A stretch of DNA of 64,000 nt from positions 1 to 64,000 of the forward strand of contig CAJUMH010000010.1 of assembly GCA_910587145.1 (NCBI GenBank), read 5' to 3'. The translations under genes and the position numbers were made by a program. This document shows, piece by piece, positions 1-8,417 of this stretch; within the stretch, counting starts at the first letter, position 1, and the number at the start of each line of letters is the position of its first letter. The notes below the pieces were generated by a model. That model had not been told where the DNA came from and searched no databases. It saw only the letters and a program-made list of their open reading frames with translations. The DNA is from an uncultured Ruthenibacterium sp. Lineage in GTDB: Bacteria; Bacillota; Clostridia; Oscillospirales; Ruminococcaceae.

Positions 1-203
1 CTTTTCCATTATACAGAATGTTTTTCTGTCCGGCAAATCGGGTATAGGGGCAAGGGTCGATTCAGGGAGGAGCCGCGTTTTCCGCGCAGGAAAAAGGGAA
101 TAAGGCGGCTACGAGCACAGGAACGCCCAGATCAAAACGCGCAAAACCTGTTACAGGTGTGTGATTCCCCGGAGATGGCCTTGTTTTAAGGCGCAGGGAA
201 TGC

Positions 204-2882
204 TCAGGCGTTTTTGCGCCTGCGCCGTCTGTTCGTCCGGTAAACCAGCCAGATCAGGCTTATGGCAAGAAGCATCAGGAGGATTACGGTTCCCCCGCTT
301 GGGAAGGCGCTTTTCCGATGCAGCACTGCGAGCCGGCTTTCTCCGGCGGCGAGGGGGAAAACGAGACAGCTTCCATCCAGATAGAAGGCCGTTTCCATCC
401 ACTCGCCGTCTCCGTTTTGCAAAAGGAGCAGCAACTCTCCCGGTGCATTGTCCTCGGGCGGAAGATAGCGTCCCATCATCTCCGCCTCGCTTTCGGGTAT
501 CTCCAGCAGCCATGCCTCCAGCAAAGTCGCATCGCTTTCCGGCAAAAGCGGGGTGTCCACCGAAGAAACAACAACCGACGAATCGTATTCAAAGGAGCCC
601 TGCACCAGCAAAACAGGACGGCCGTTTTCTCGCTTTGCAGCACTTTCAATGGTGCTGGCAAAGGGGGTATACAGGGCATTCACCGTAGCGTCGAAATAGA
701 CCGGTTTTCCCAGAAGCGGCTCCAGCCCATCCCAGGACGCCGTATGTCCCTCCTTTACGGGAAGCTCCGGCACATCCCCCGGCTGCAGTTTTTCGCCCGG
801 CGCGGCCTCTATGATCCGGCTTTCTTCGCCATCATCCAAAACAAAGGAAATGCTGATGTGCCGGAACAGATCCGGCAGGCCGTCCAACACAAGGAATTCT
901 TCCAGGGGTAAGGGCTGTGCAACCCCAGCATAGCTGACGCCGTCAATGCCGCCAATATCCGCATCCACCGGGCAATATACATTTCCACGGACGGGCTGTT
1001 CTTCCTGCGCATCTTCCTGGGCGTCTGATTCGGTTTGGGATCCCAGAACAGCGCCGAGCTTTTCGCTTTTGCTATTCAGTCGAACCATGCTGCGGCAATC
1101 GGAGACAATAGTCGCGCTCCCCGCGATGCCGCCTACGGTGGCATCGCCTGTCAGCTCGCACTTAGCGCTGCAATCCCGCACAAACCCGCGGGACTGGCCG
1201 GAGATTCCCCCTACATATTCAGCTGCTTCACCGCCGGCTGTTCCGGTATTGACACTATCCCGGATCAGGCCCAGCAGCTGCCAGCCTGCAATGCCACCTG
1301 CGTTTTGTTTTTTTACGGTGACCGCCGCTCTGTTTTCGCTCCGCAGGATCACAGCGCGCAGGCTGCAGTCAAAATTCAGCGAGGTTTCCCCGAAGATTTG
1401 CCAATCGTCTTGCAGATCACGGTCGTTTTCCGGCGCGATTGCGCCCGCGACGCCGCCCGCGTTCCAATCCGCATATACGGGACCGAAATTGACGCACCCC
1501 TCCACCTTTCCTGTGAGATCGTCTTCGGTATCGGAATCGGAGACGTCCTCAACGCTTCCACCAACGTTCTCGGACGCCTGCTGGATCGTGCGGTTCATAG
1601 CGTTTATCTGGTTGCTGACCGCTCGCATGTCATTGGATAACGTCTGCGCTGCGTCCTGCGTGGTGGCGGAGATCCGGCCCAGCGCTCCGTTGACGGCGCC
1701 GATGCTGTTGCTCAGGTTCGTCTGTGCCGATAAAACGCTGTCCTCATCGGGGAGCTGCGGCCGTCCGTCGGAAAATTCGGGCAGCAGAAGCCGTACTGCG
1801 GCTTCTGCGTTTCCCGCCTCATTGCGCAGGACGTTGATTTCTCCGTTAATCCCGACCGCGCTGTTCTCGGCATTAGAGGACGCACGGTTTGAGAGCGCGG
1901 AAAGGCTGGCCAGCTGCCCTTGCAGGATCTGCAGCGTATCGGCGCTGTACTCGATTTGCGCGACCGGTTCCATCTGCCCCACGATCCCGCCGATCTCTTT
2001 TCTTCCGTTGATCGTCCCATAATTCTTGCAGCCGGAAAGATAGCCTGACTGCGTTCCCGCAATACCGCCGATGTTGTAGCCTATCGCTTCATAACCGACA
2101 TCCCCGCGGTTTTCGCAGTCTCGGATTACGCCGCTGCTGGTTCCCGCGATACCGCCAATGTCGGTTGTTGTATCTGCAGACTCAGAGCGGAGCAGGGAAT
2201 CCACGGTGATATCGGAAAGCGCGACCTCGTTCTGTTGCATGGAGGTATTGATCTGCGCAGAATTGCTGCATCCGCGCAGGACGCCGAGGTTTTCGCCCGC
2301 GATGCCTCCCACGGCATGGTTCCCCCAGATCTGGCCCTCAGCGGCGCAGTCCTCGACCACGCCGGTAAGCGTGTTGCGGCCTACGATGCCGCCCACAATG
2401 TCGCTGCCCGAAACCTCTCCCCGAAAGGTGCAGCCCTCGATCCGGCCGGCGTTCTGCCCCGCAATGCCGCCCACGAGGGCGCGGCTGCCCTCGGGCATCA
2501 CCGTACCCTGCACCGTCAACTCCCGCACAAGGGCGGTCTCGCTCAGATAGCGGAACAGCCCCTGCACGGAGCCATTCTGCGTCAGGGAAAGCCCCCCGAC
2601 GGTATGCCTGCCGCCCTCGAAGCTTCCGCAGAAAATCGGAATGCCGGAAAAATCCGTCCCCGCAAGATCAATGTCGCGTTCCAGAATTACGGTGAGTCCC
2701 TGGCTGTAGCTGTCGATGCGGCAGTTCCCGGCAAAGGCAAGGAAGTCTTCGCGGGTGGCAATACGCAGGGTCCGCTCCGCATTTGTGTTTTCGCCCTCGA
2801 GCGCAAACGCGATCCCTGCGCAGGATACCGCCATGCACAGAAAGACCAGAACGCTGACGAACCGTCTGATGTTTTTTCGCAT
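204..2882 (-). CDS. Secreted GLUG-repeat surface protein, membrane anchored
   Basis: 892 residues. A signal peptide occupies about residues 1-27 (basic start, hydrophobic core, Ala-x-Ala end). Many GGIAG/GGIVG-type GLUG repeats fill roughly 100-310 and 460-610. Between them (about 315-450) lies an Asn/Ser/Ala-rich stretch that could be helical. The C-terminus has one membrane helix (about 865-881) followed by an Arg-rich tail, so the bulk should sit outside the cell. GLUG repeats are known from IgA-protease-like and adhesin proteins; no protease motif is visible here. The gene starts 5 bases after the MMPL transporter stop, so the two are almost certainly co-transcribed. The export partner idea is inference from this coupling. 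Confidence 0.8.
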   Translation of the reverse strand: MRKNIRRFVSVLVFLCMAVSCAGIAFALEGENTNAERTLRIATREDFLAFAGNCRIDSYSQGLTVILERDIDLAGTDFSGIPIFCGSFEGGRHTVGGLSLTQNGSVQGLFRYLSETALVRELTVQGTVMPEGSRALVGGIAGQNAGRIEGCTFRGEVSGSDIVGGIVGRNTLTGVVEDCAAEGQIWGNHAVGGIAGENLGVLRGCSNSAQINTSMQQNEVALSDITVDSLLRSESADTTTDIGGIAGTSSGVIRDCENRGDVGYEAIGYNIGGIAGTQSGYLSGCKNYGTINGRKEIGGIVGQMEPVAQIEYSADTLQILQGQLASLSALSNRASSNAENSAVGINGEINVLRNEAGNAEAAVRLLLPEFSDGRPQLPDEDSVLSAQTNLSNSIGAVNGALGRISATTQDAAQTLSNDMRAVSNQINAMNRTIQQASENVGGSVEDVSDSDTEDDLTGKVEGCVNFGPVYADWNAGGVAGAIAPENDRDLQDDWQIFGETSLNFDCSLRAVILRSENRAAVTVKKQNAGGIAGWQLLGLIRDSVNTGTAGGEAAEYVGGISGQSRGFVRDCSAKCELTGDATVGGIAGSATIVSDCRSMVRLNSKSEKLGAVLGSQTESDAQEDAQEEQPVRGNVYCPVDADIGGIDGVSYAGVAQPLPLEEFLVLDGLPDLFRHISISFVLDDGEESRIIEAAPGEKLQPGDVPELPVKEGHTASWDGLEPLLGKPVYFDATVNALYTPFASTIESAAKRENGRPVLLVQGSFEYDSSVVVSSVDTPLLPESDATLLEAWLLEIPESEAEMMGRYLPPEDNAPGELLLLLQNGDGEWMETAFYLDGSCLVFPLAAGESRLAVLHRKSAFPSGGTVILLMLLAISLIWLVYRTNRRRRRKNA

Positions 2883-2887
2883 CTTCC

Positions 2888-5323
2888 TCAGCCCTCCTCT
2901 GCAAGCTGCCGGATTTCCCCGCCGGAGGAAACGGCTGCGTGAATCGTCCCGTGTACAGTGCCGTTGATCTCGGCATCTATGCGCCCGGAGATCTGGCCGC
3001 TGATGTGCCCTTTTACCGACAGCGCTCCCTCTGCAGCTTGTGCGATCGGGACGGGGACCTTCAGCCGGAAACTGGTGCGCTCAATGACCGCATCCCCCAA
3101 TACGAGGATCGCCGGCAACACGCACAGCACCAGCAGGATGCTGATGATCGTGCCGCGCCCCAAGCAGATGCCCATGGTGGATACTACGGGCTGGGCAGAC
3201 AGATTGCCGATAAGCAGGCCGGACGCGATCATGATACCTCCGGAGGTGAGCACTGTGGGGAACGCTTCGTTCAACGCCTGCACGATCGCCTGTTTGGCGG
3301 GCAGGGAAGTCCGCTTTTCCTGATAATGGCTGGAGATGACGATTGCATAGTCGATGTTTGCGCCCATCTGGATTGCGTTCACGATCAGGTACCCAAGGAA
3401 ATACAACGGCTGCCCCATGAGCGCCGGGAAGGAAAAATTGATCCAGATACTCCCCTGAATGACGGCGATGAGCAGGACAGGCAGCGCGGCCGACTGAAAG
3501 GTAAAGAGCAGCACCAGAATCACGAACAGTGCGGACAGGATGCTGATGCGCAGATTATCCGAAACAAACGAATCGGAGAGATCCCGCGAGCTGGTCGAGT
3601 TCCCGACCACATAGAAATCCTCCGGGTAATACCGGCCGATTGTGCGGCGGAGCGTTTCCAGGAAAGCAAAGGTTTCTTCGCTTTCCTCGGGCAGATTCAG
3701 ATAGACCAACATGCGGCTGTACTGCGGGCTGCGCAGCTGGAGCTCCGCGCTTTCCAGCTGGGCAAACAGCTCGTCCACCTCCCGCTGCTGATCTTCCTCC
3801 AGCGTAACATGATAGGTCTTCATATTATCCTTCAAAAACAGCACCAGGTCGTATAGCGGGATCTGGTACTGATCCATTCCGCTCAGAAGTCGCCCATGCT
3901 GGTCATTTGCAACCGCATATGCACCATAAAGTATCTGAATGACCTCATAATCCATCCCTGTCAGTTCGGCCAGCTCGCGCGGGGCCAGCGCATCCGTAAG
4001 GATCGTACCGTCCATCGCTTGTGTATTTGCCAGCCCCATCGCGCTTTCGATTTCCGGCATGGCCTCCAGCTCCCGCAAAAGCGCCTGCTCAGCTTCATAA
4101 TCGCCGCCGGGCACGACCAGCGCGAGCATGTTTTTTGTGCCAAATTCTTCCTTGATCTTGAAGTAAGCGTTTTGCCGTTCGCTCATTTTCGCCGTTTTCA
4201 AATCGTTGTATCCATAGCAGTAGGGACACTGGCTGGACAACCAAAATGTGCCGCCCAGCACAAGTACGAACAATGGCGGTACGATATACCGGGCTTTCCC
4301 CGCGAATTTTCCCACTGGCGTGATATCCGGCAGCAGCTTTTTGTGCCGTGTGCGGTCGATCAGCGGGCAAAAGGCCACCAAAAGCCCGGGCATCAGCGTA
4401 AAAACCGTAATCAGGCTGAGCAGGATCGCCTTGATGAGCACCATTGCCATATCCATGCCGATGGCAAACTTCATAAAGGAAAGCGCAGCCAGACCGCTGA
4501 TGGTGGTGAGCGAGGAGGCGCAGATTTCCGGGATGGCTTTGGACAAGGCGTGAATACAGGCCTCCCGCGCGGGCTTTGTCTCGTGCTCGTCCGAAAACCG
4601 GTGGCAGAGGATGATGGCGTAGTCGATGGCAAGCGCAAGCTGCAACACACTGGCGATGGAATCCGAGATGAAGCTGATTTTCCCGTACAGGAAGTTGGTG
4701 CCCATATTCAAAAGCGCCGCCACACCGAAGGTGAGCATCAGCACAGGAACTTCCGCATAGGCGCGCGAGGTGAGCGCCAGCACCGCAATGATGATGAAAA
4801 CGGATACCACAAGAATGGTGCTCATCTCCTGCCGCAGCAGTGCGTTTTCATCATAGCCGATCAGCGTATCGATGGAGACGTCATAGCCCGCCAGCGCCTC
4901 GCGGATCGCCTGTTCCGCCTTGATGCTGACGTCCGAATCCGTTTCTCCCGTAAAGCTTACGTCGTACAGAGCGGCCGCGTTTCGATAATGCTCGTCGCTT
5001 TCATCAAATTCTACCATATCCACACCAGGGATTTCCTCAAGAGCATCGCGCAGCGTCGTCGCTGTCTCAAATGTAATATTGGAAACCATGACCTTCGCTG
5101 AAGCCATGGTAACAAAGTGCTCGTTCATGGCGGTAAGGCCCTGCCGTGTTTCTGTGTCCTCGGGCAGATAAGTCGTCACATCATTCTCCACCGATACCCA
5201 GTTCATCGAAAACACGCTGAAGATGATGGCAAAAAGATACAAAAGAAAAAACAGGTACCGTTTATCTACAATAAAAGAGGCCAGACGGATCATACCGCCG
5301 TTCTTTTCTTTTTCTTTTCCCAT
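2888..5323 (-). CDS. MMPL/RND family transporter
   Basis: 811 residues from the ATG at 5323, chosen because AGGAAGG lies just upstream; an earlier in-frame start at 5374 has no clear site. The protein has the two-fold RND layout: one membrane helix, a large external loop, five clustered helices, then the same again. The motif ALAIDYAIIL in the fourth helix region and MGANIDYAIVI in the second half match the proton-relay Asp of MMPL proteins. After the last helix there is a short tail of repeating Gly-x-Ile-x-Gly units (about 770-800) that resembles a bactofilin-type beta strand repeat. The substrate is unknown. It is first gene of a two-gene unit and is divergent from a TetR regulator that probably controls it. 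Confidence 0.88.
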   Translation of the reverse strand: MGKEKEKNGGMIRLASFIVDKRYLFFLLYLFAIIFSVFSMNWVSVENDVTTYLPEDTETRQGLTAMNEHFVTMASAKVMVSNITFETATTLRDALEEIPGVDMVEFDESDEHYRNAAALYDVSFTGETDSDVSIKAEQAIREALAGYDVSIDTLIGYDENALLRQEMSTILVVSVFIIIAVLALTSRAYAEVPVLMLTFGVAALLNMGTNFLYGKISFISDSIASVLQLALAIDYAIILCHRFSDEHETKPAREACIHALSKAIPEICASSLTTISGLAALSFMKFAIGMDMAMVLIKAILLSLITVFTLMPGLLVAFCPLIDRTRHKKLLPDITPVGKFAGKARYIVPPLFVLVLGGTFWLSSQCPYCYGYNDLKTAKMSERQNAYFKIKEEFGTKNMLALVVPGGDYEAEQALLRELEAMPEIESAMGLANTQAMDGTILTDALAPRELAELTGMDYEVIQILYGAYAVANDQHGRLLSGMDQYQIPLYDLVLFLKDNMKTYHVTLEEDQQREVDELFAQLESAELQLRSPQYSRMLVYLNLPEESEETFAFLETLRRTIGRYYPEDFYVVGNSTSSRDLSDSFVSDNLRISILSALFVILVLLFTFQSAALPVLLIAVIQGSIWINFSFPALMGQPLYFLGYLIVNAIQMGANIDYAIVISSHYQEKRTSLPAKQAIVQALNEAFPTVLTSGGIMIASGLLIGNLSAQPVVSTMGICLGRGTIISILLVLCVLPAILVLGDAVIERTSFRLKVPVPIAQAAEGALSVKGHISGQISGRIDAEINGTVHGTIHAAVSSGGEIRQLAEEG

Positions 5324-5405
5324 GCTCTCATCCTTCCTATAAAAATGCGCGATGGCTGCGCGATACAAAAGCAAACGACTGTTGATTTATTCTCTTTTGT
5401 ATTTT

Positions 5406-5434
5406 ATAATAACGGTGAAACGAATTTTTTGCAA
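5406..5434 (-). promoter_or_regulatory. Promoter for the MMPL-GLUG operon
   Basis: On the minus strand TTGCAA (5429-5434) and TATTAT (5406-5411) are separated by 17 bases and lie about 80 bases before the MMPL start. The 221-base gap between MMPL and tetR should also hold the TetR operator, but I see no perfect palindrome. Confidence 0.55.
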
Positions 5435-5544
5435 GCATCAAATTCCTGCGATTTTATGGATTTTGAACATATCCGGGAGGATTGTATGATTTTGCAAAAA
5501 TGGAGAATGCTGGAGCGGGGTATTTCAAAAAGGAGGATGCAATC

Positions 5545-6111
5545 ATGTCAAAAGCCGAATATCGCAGCGCTGTGCGCTCCCGGCAGCTGATCAACGCCGC
5601 ACTGGCGGATCTGCTGCAGGAAAAAGCGCTGGAGAAAATTACCGTCACGGATATTGTGCGCCGCGCCGGGATCAACAGAGGCACATTTTATGTGCATTAT
5701 CTCAATGTCCCGGATGTTCTGCAGCATCTGATCGACAACACCTTTTCCATGCTGCGAGAAAAGGTATTCGAGTCGCCGCCGCACGAGGTTTCGGAGTATC
5801 CCAGCGCCTTGTTTCAGTGCATTCAGATGGAACTGGAGAAGGATATGGCTTTCTATCAAAAGGTCATCAACTCCAGCGCCTATCCGATGATGCAAAAAAA
5901 CCTGCTGGATATGATCCTGGAATATCTGCACCAGTTTGAAGATCGCATGGGCTTTGGCGATCATGCGCAATATATGCTGATGCTGCACTTTTGCGCGGGA
6001 GGGATCGCCTGCCTGTATCAGGAATGGTTTGCCGGGAAGATCGAGATGTCCCTACCAGAGCTGACCGAGCATGCGGCGCATATGCTCCAAAAAATTCTTG
6101 AAGCAAATTGA
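5545..6111 (+). CDS. TetR/AcrR family transcriptional regulator
   Basis: 188 residues. The start is the ATG at 5545, preceded by AAGGAGG at 5530-5536; an upstream in-frame ATG at 5482 lacks this. Residues 10-55 form the TetR helix-turn-helix, with TVTDIVRRAGINRGTFYVHY as the recognition part. The C-terminal half resembles the effector-binding domain found in many Firmicutes TetR proteins. It is divergent from the MMPL exporter, the usual arrangement for a local repressor of an efflux gene. Ligand unknown. Confidence 0.88.
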   Translation: MSKAEYRSAVRSRQLINAALADLLQEKALEKITVTDIVRRAGINRGTFYVHYLNVPDVLQHLIDNTFSMLREKVFESPPHEVSEYPSALFQCIQMELEKDMAFYQKVINSSAYPMMQKNLLDMILEYLHQFEDRMGFGDHAQYMLMLHFCAGGIACLYQEWFAGKIEMSLPELTEHAAHMLQKILEAN

Positions 6112-6153
6112 AACGCGGCAGCCATGCAGGGCGGTGCCTGCCCATAAAAAATA

Positions 6154-6179
6154 GGCACGGCAGGAAATTCTGCCGTGCC
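6154..6179 (-). terminator. Hairpin terminator between tetR and the SGNH hydrolase gene
   Basis: A perfect 10-base stem (GGCACGGCAG / CTGCCGTGCC) with a 6-base loop. On the minus strand it is followed by a T-rich run, so it best fits the SGNH hydrolase transcript; it may also stop tetR transcription, which converges on it. Confidence 0.65.
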
Positions 6180-6341
6180 CGCTATCAAAAATCGAAAATG
6201 GTAAATATGAGAAATGGCCATATCACAGCGTGGGTGGAACGATCCCAAGCTACCGGGGACTTCCTGGTGCGCCCCGGCTGAAGACAATTTACGAAAAGGG
6301 GATATGAGAGACCCGAAGAATACAAAACGGGCAGAAAGCCT

Positions 6342-7067
6342 TTAGACGAGCGCGTCTGCTACCGTCTGCGCGATCGCCCTCGCCCCATCGTTATTGGGGT
6401 GTACGCCGTCCTTCTCGAACCATTCGGGATGCGCCTGCGTCAGCGCATGGATGTCGATCAGGGTACAGTCATATTCCTCTGCCACAGAGCGGACGATCTC
6501 TGCGATCTCATCCACCACTGCAGGCTGAATGTCAAAATTTGTGCAGAGCCCTTCAGCGTCTCCCGTGAAAAAGGCGGTCGGCGGCGTGCAGAGAAAAAGC
6601 CTCCGTTCGGCATTGTCCTGATAATAGCTGTTCAACAGGCTGCGCAGATCCTCGGCGAACTGATCCGGCCCGTTCCAGTTTTCGGGCTTGGAATCATTGC
6701 TGCCCATCATAAAGACCAAGATGTTGCAGTTATAGGCAAGGCTCTTCTCATAGCGCGCCGTGGCGGTGTATGGCTGATCGGAATCGGGCTGTACCGCCCG
6801 CCCGGAAAACCCAAAATTTCCGACATGATATTCATCGCCCAGCAGTTCCTGCAGCACGGTAGGGTAATTGTTTTTGGGCCAATTCTTAACGCCGTGCCCA
6901 TAGGTAACGCTGTCGCCCACGCAGGCCACGCGTATCTGATTTGCCGCCGGCGTACCAATACGTGTAAGCCCGGAAAGGCCGTTGAAATACAGGTAAACAA
7001 ACCCGGCCGCTGCAGCCAGCAAAAGAACCGCGAGAAGGATCACAAGGATTCGCATCGCTTTTTTCAT
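6342..7067 (-). CDS. SGNH/GDSL-family hydrolase, membrane anchored
   Basis: 241 residues from the ATG at 7067, preceded by AAGGAA. An N-terminal membrane anchor spans about 6-28. The catalytic blocks of the SGNH family are complete: GDSVTYGHG with Ser53, the Gly near 84, GSNDS with Asn124, and DGVHPNNDG with Asp220 and His223. Such enzymes cleave ester bonds, often acetyl groups on cell-wall or capsule sugars; the substrate here is not evident. Monocistronic, with its own promoter. Confidence 0.87.
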   Translation of the reverse strand: MKKAMRILVILLAVLLLAAAAGFVYLYFNGLSGLTRIGTPAANQIRVACVGDSVTYGHGVKNWPKNNYPTVLQELLGDEYHVGNFGFSGRAVQPDSDQPYTATARYEKSLAYNCNILVFMMGSNDSKPENWNGPDQFAEDLRSLLNSYYQDNAERRLFLCTPPTAFFTGDAEGLCTNFDIQPAVVDEIAEIVRSVAEEYDCTLIDIHALTQAHPEWFEKDGVHPNNDGARAIAQTVADALV

Positions 7068-7108
7068 AGAGGCATTCCTTTCTGGTGAAATTCTGTTTAT
7101 CCAGTTCA

Positions 7109-7138
7109 AGCATAAGTGATTGGACCGGGGTCTGTCAA
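7109..7138 (-). promoter_or_regulatory. Promoter of the SGNH hydrolase gene
   Basis: Minus strand TTGACA (7133-7138), 18-base spacer, TATGCT (7109-7114), about 42 bases before the start codon. Confidence 0.6.
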
Positions 7139-7374
7139 TCCTCAAAAACGCCGCGATTGTTCAAAATCCAACAGAGGCTCTGTGTGTGTTTGCTTTTTTC
7201 GCGGCGGATAGGGGACCCTTTCTCCCCAAGGGCGAAAAGACCGCGCCCGCTGAATAGCGGACGCGGAGAACAGAAAGATGCGCAGAGACACGGCCGGGTT
7301 TTCCATAGATAGGTTGGCGTTCAGCGCCGGGGAATATAGCCTCCGGCCTGCCGGCGCCCGCGGCTCGGCCCGAC

Positions 7375-7680
7375 TCAGATCTGCTTTTGCAGCTGCTTTT
7401 GGAAAAACAGCTGCTTTTGGAAAAAGCCCGTGTTGTACAGCTTGAGCGCAACAGGGACATTCAGCCGGGATTTTTTGTTGCCAAGGGCGATGTCGCTGTT
7501 ATTGCCCATATCCACGATCAAAAGCTGGCCCAAGACAAAACGCGCCAACAAAAAAGGAGAATGGCCGAGCGCGCTGTCCCATGAATTTCCCGAAGCCGCA
7601 GGCTCGCCTCCGTATAGCTCTCGGCAGATCCGTGGATCTTCACAAAAAATTTCCCGTTCGCAAAAACCGTTGTGTGCGAG
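7375..7680 (-). pseudogene. Start-less open frame, possible gene remnant
   Basis: The 664 bases between the SGNH gene and feoA hold no complete gene. One minus-strand frame is open for 101 codons from a stop at 7681-7683 to the stop at 7375-7377. It reads as protein-like sequence (for example ICRELYGGEPAASGNSWDSA and LLIVDMGNNSDIALGNKK) and ends in two copies of FFQKQL, but contains no ATG or GTG start upstream of that text. It could be a decayed gene or a conserved non-coding element. I do not recognise a family. Confidence 0.3.
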
Positions 7681-7695
7681 TTAGCAGAATCTAAC
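7680..7695. promoter_or_regulatory. Operator-like palindrome, copy 1
   Basis: GTTAG-cagaat-CTAAC, a 5-6-5 inverted repeat 28 bases before the feoA -35 box. It matches two further copies at 7768 and 8381. The half-site resembles the TTAG/CTAA halves of DtxR-family metalloregulator boxes. Confidence 0.55.
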
Positions 7696-7723
7696 CAAAC
7701 GGATCAATTTTTTTAAAAATGTC

Positions 7724-7752
7724 TTGACATTGGAAGTTAGTTATAGTAAACT
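7724..7752 (+). promoter_or_regulatory. Promoter of the feo operon
   Basis: TTGACA at 7724-7729, 17 bases, then TAAACT at 7747-7752. A half-matching copy of the palindrome (GTTAG-ttatag-TAAAC, 7736-7751) overlaps the -10 box, as expected for a repressor that blocks polymerase. Confidence 0.65.
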
Positions 7753-7767
7753 GATAGCGGGCTTGAA

Positions 7768-7783
7768 GTTAGAACGCGCTAAC
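7768..7783. promoter_or_regulatory. Operator-like palindrome, copy 2
   Basis: GTTAG-aacgcg-CTAAC, just downstream of the -10 box and upstream of the feoA ribosome site. Probable repressor site for an iron- or manganese-sensing DtxR-family protein; the regulator is not in the window. Confidence 0.6.
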
Positions 7784-7809
7784 CAGATTGAGCAGGAGGA
7801 GGCGAAGAA

Positions 7810-8022
7810 ATGATGCCGCTGACAATGACAAAGGCCGGGGAAACGGTTACGGTCCGCAAGATCACCGGCAGGGATGATGTACGCCAGCATTTGGCCGAGC
7901 TGGGCTTTGTTGTGGACAGCGATGTGACGGTGGTCAGCGAGATCGGGGGAAACCTGATTGTGCAGGTGAAGGAGAGCCGCATCGCGCTGGATAAGACGAT
8001 GGCGAACCGCATTATGGTTTAA
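7810..8022 (+). CDS. feoA: FeoA-domain ferrous iron transport accessory protein (first copy)
   Basis: 70 residues, an SH3-like FeoA domain along its whole length (LAELGFVVDSDVTVVSEIGG, then IALDKTMANRIMV at the end). Two adjacent ATGs at 7810 and 7813 both follow AGGAGGAGG. FeoA proteins bind the cytoplasmic side of FeoB and help ferrous iron uptake. First gene of a feoA-feoA-feoB-Cys-rich operon behind a strong promoter with palindromic operators. Confidence 0.9.
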   Translation: MMPLTMTKAGETVTVRKITGRDDVRQHLAELGFVVDSDVTVVSEIGGNLIVQVKESRIALDKTMANRIMV

Positions 8023-8120
8023 AGGAACCGCCGATTACATCCTCAGGCGCATCTCGGCGGCAGATTTGAACTGCCGGGTTGACCGGCGATTACGAAACCG
8101 CATAAAGGAGGAAAGCAGGC

Positions 8121-8342
8121 ATGAAAACACTGAAAGACGCGAAGGTGGGCGAAAGCGTGACGGTAGCGCGGCTCCACGGAGAAGGCCCGGTGAAGCGCCG
8201 GATTATGGATATGGGCATCACCAAGGGCGTGGAGATTTTTGTGCGTAAGGTGGCCCCTCTGGGCGATCCGATGGAACTGAACGTCCGGGGCTACGAGTTG
8301 TCTGTCCGCAAGGGCGATGCGGAGATGATCGAGGTTCTGTAA
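8121..8342 (+). CDS. feoA: FeoA-domain ferrous iron transport accessory protein (second copy)
   Basis: 73 residues with the typical FeoA text RRIMDMGITKGVEIFVRKVAPLGDP split over the SH3 fold and the closing LSVRKGDAEMIEVL. This copy is closer to the standard FeoA sequence than the first. ATG at 8121 follows AAAGGAGG. Two tandem feoA genes before feoB are common in Clostridia; the divergent first copy may have a separate role. Confidence 0.92.
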   Translation: MKTLKDAKVGESVTVARLHGEGPVKRRIMDMGITKGVEIFVRKVAPLGDPMELNVRGYELSVRKGDAEMIEVL

Positions 8343-8380
8343 ACGGGCGCGGCGGGGAGCCGCTATTCTTTGGACTATAA

Positions 8381-8396
8381 GTTAGCCGAGGCTAAC
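8381..8396. promoter_or_regulatory. Operator-like palindrome, copy 3, upstream of feoB
   Basis: GTTAGCCGAGGCTAAC, a 7+7 perfect inverted repeat around GA. It overlaps a possible internal -10 (TATAAG, 8376-8381) and lies 21 bases before feoB. Same GTTAG-N6-CTAAC layout as the two sites upstream of feoA. Confidence 0.6.
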
Positions 8397-8417
8397 AACT
8401 GAAAGGAGAGAATAACA

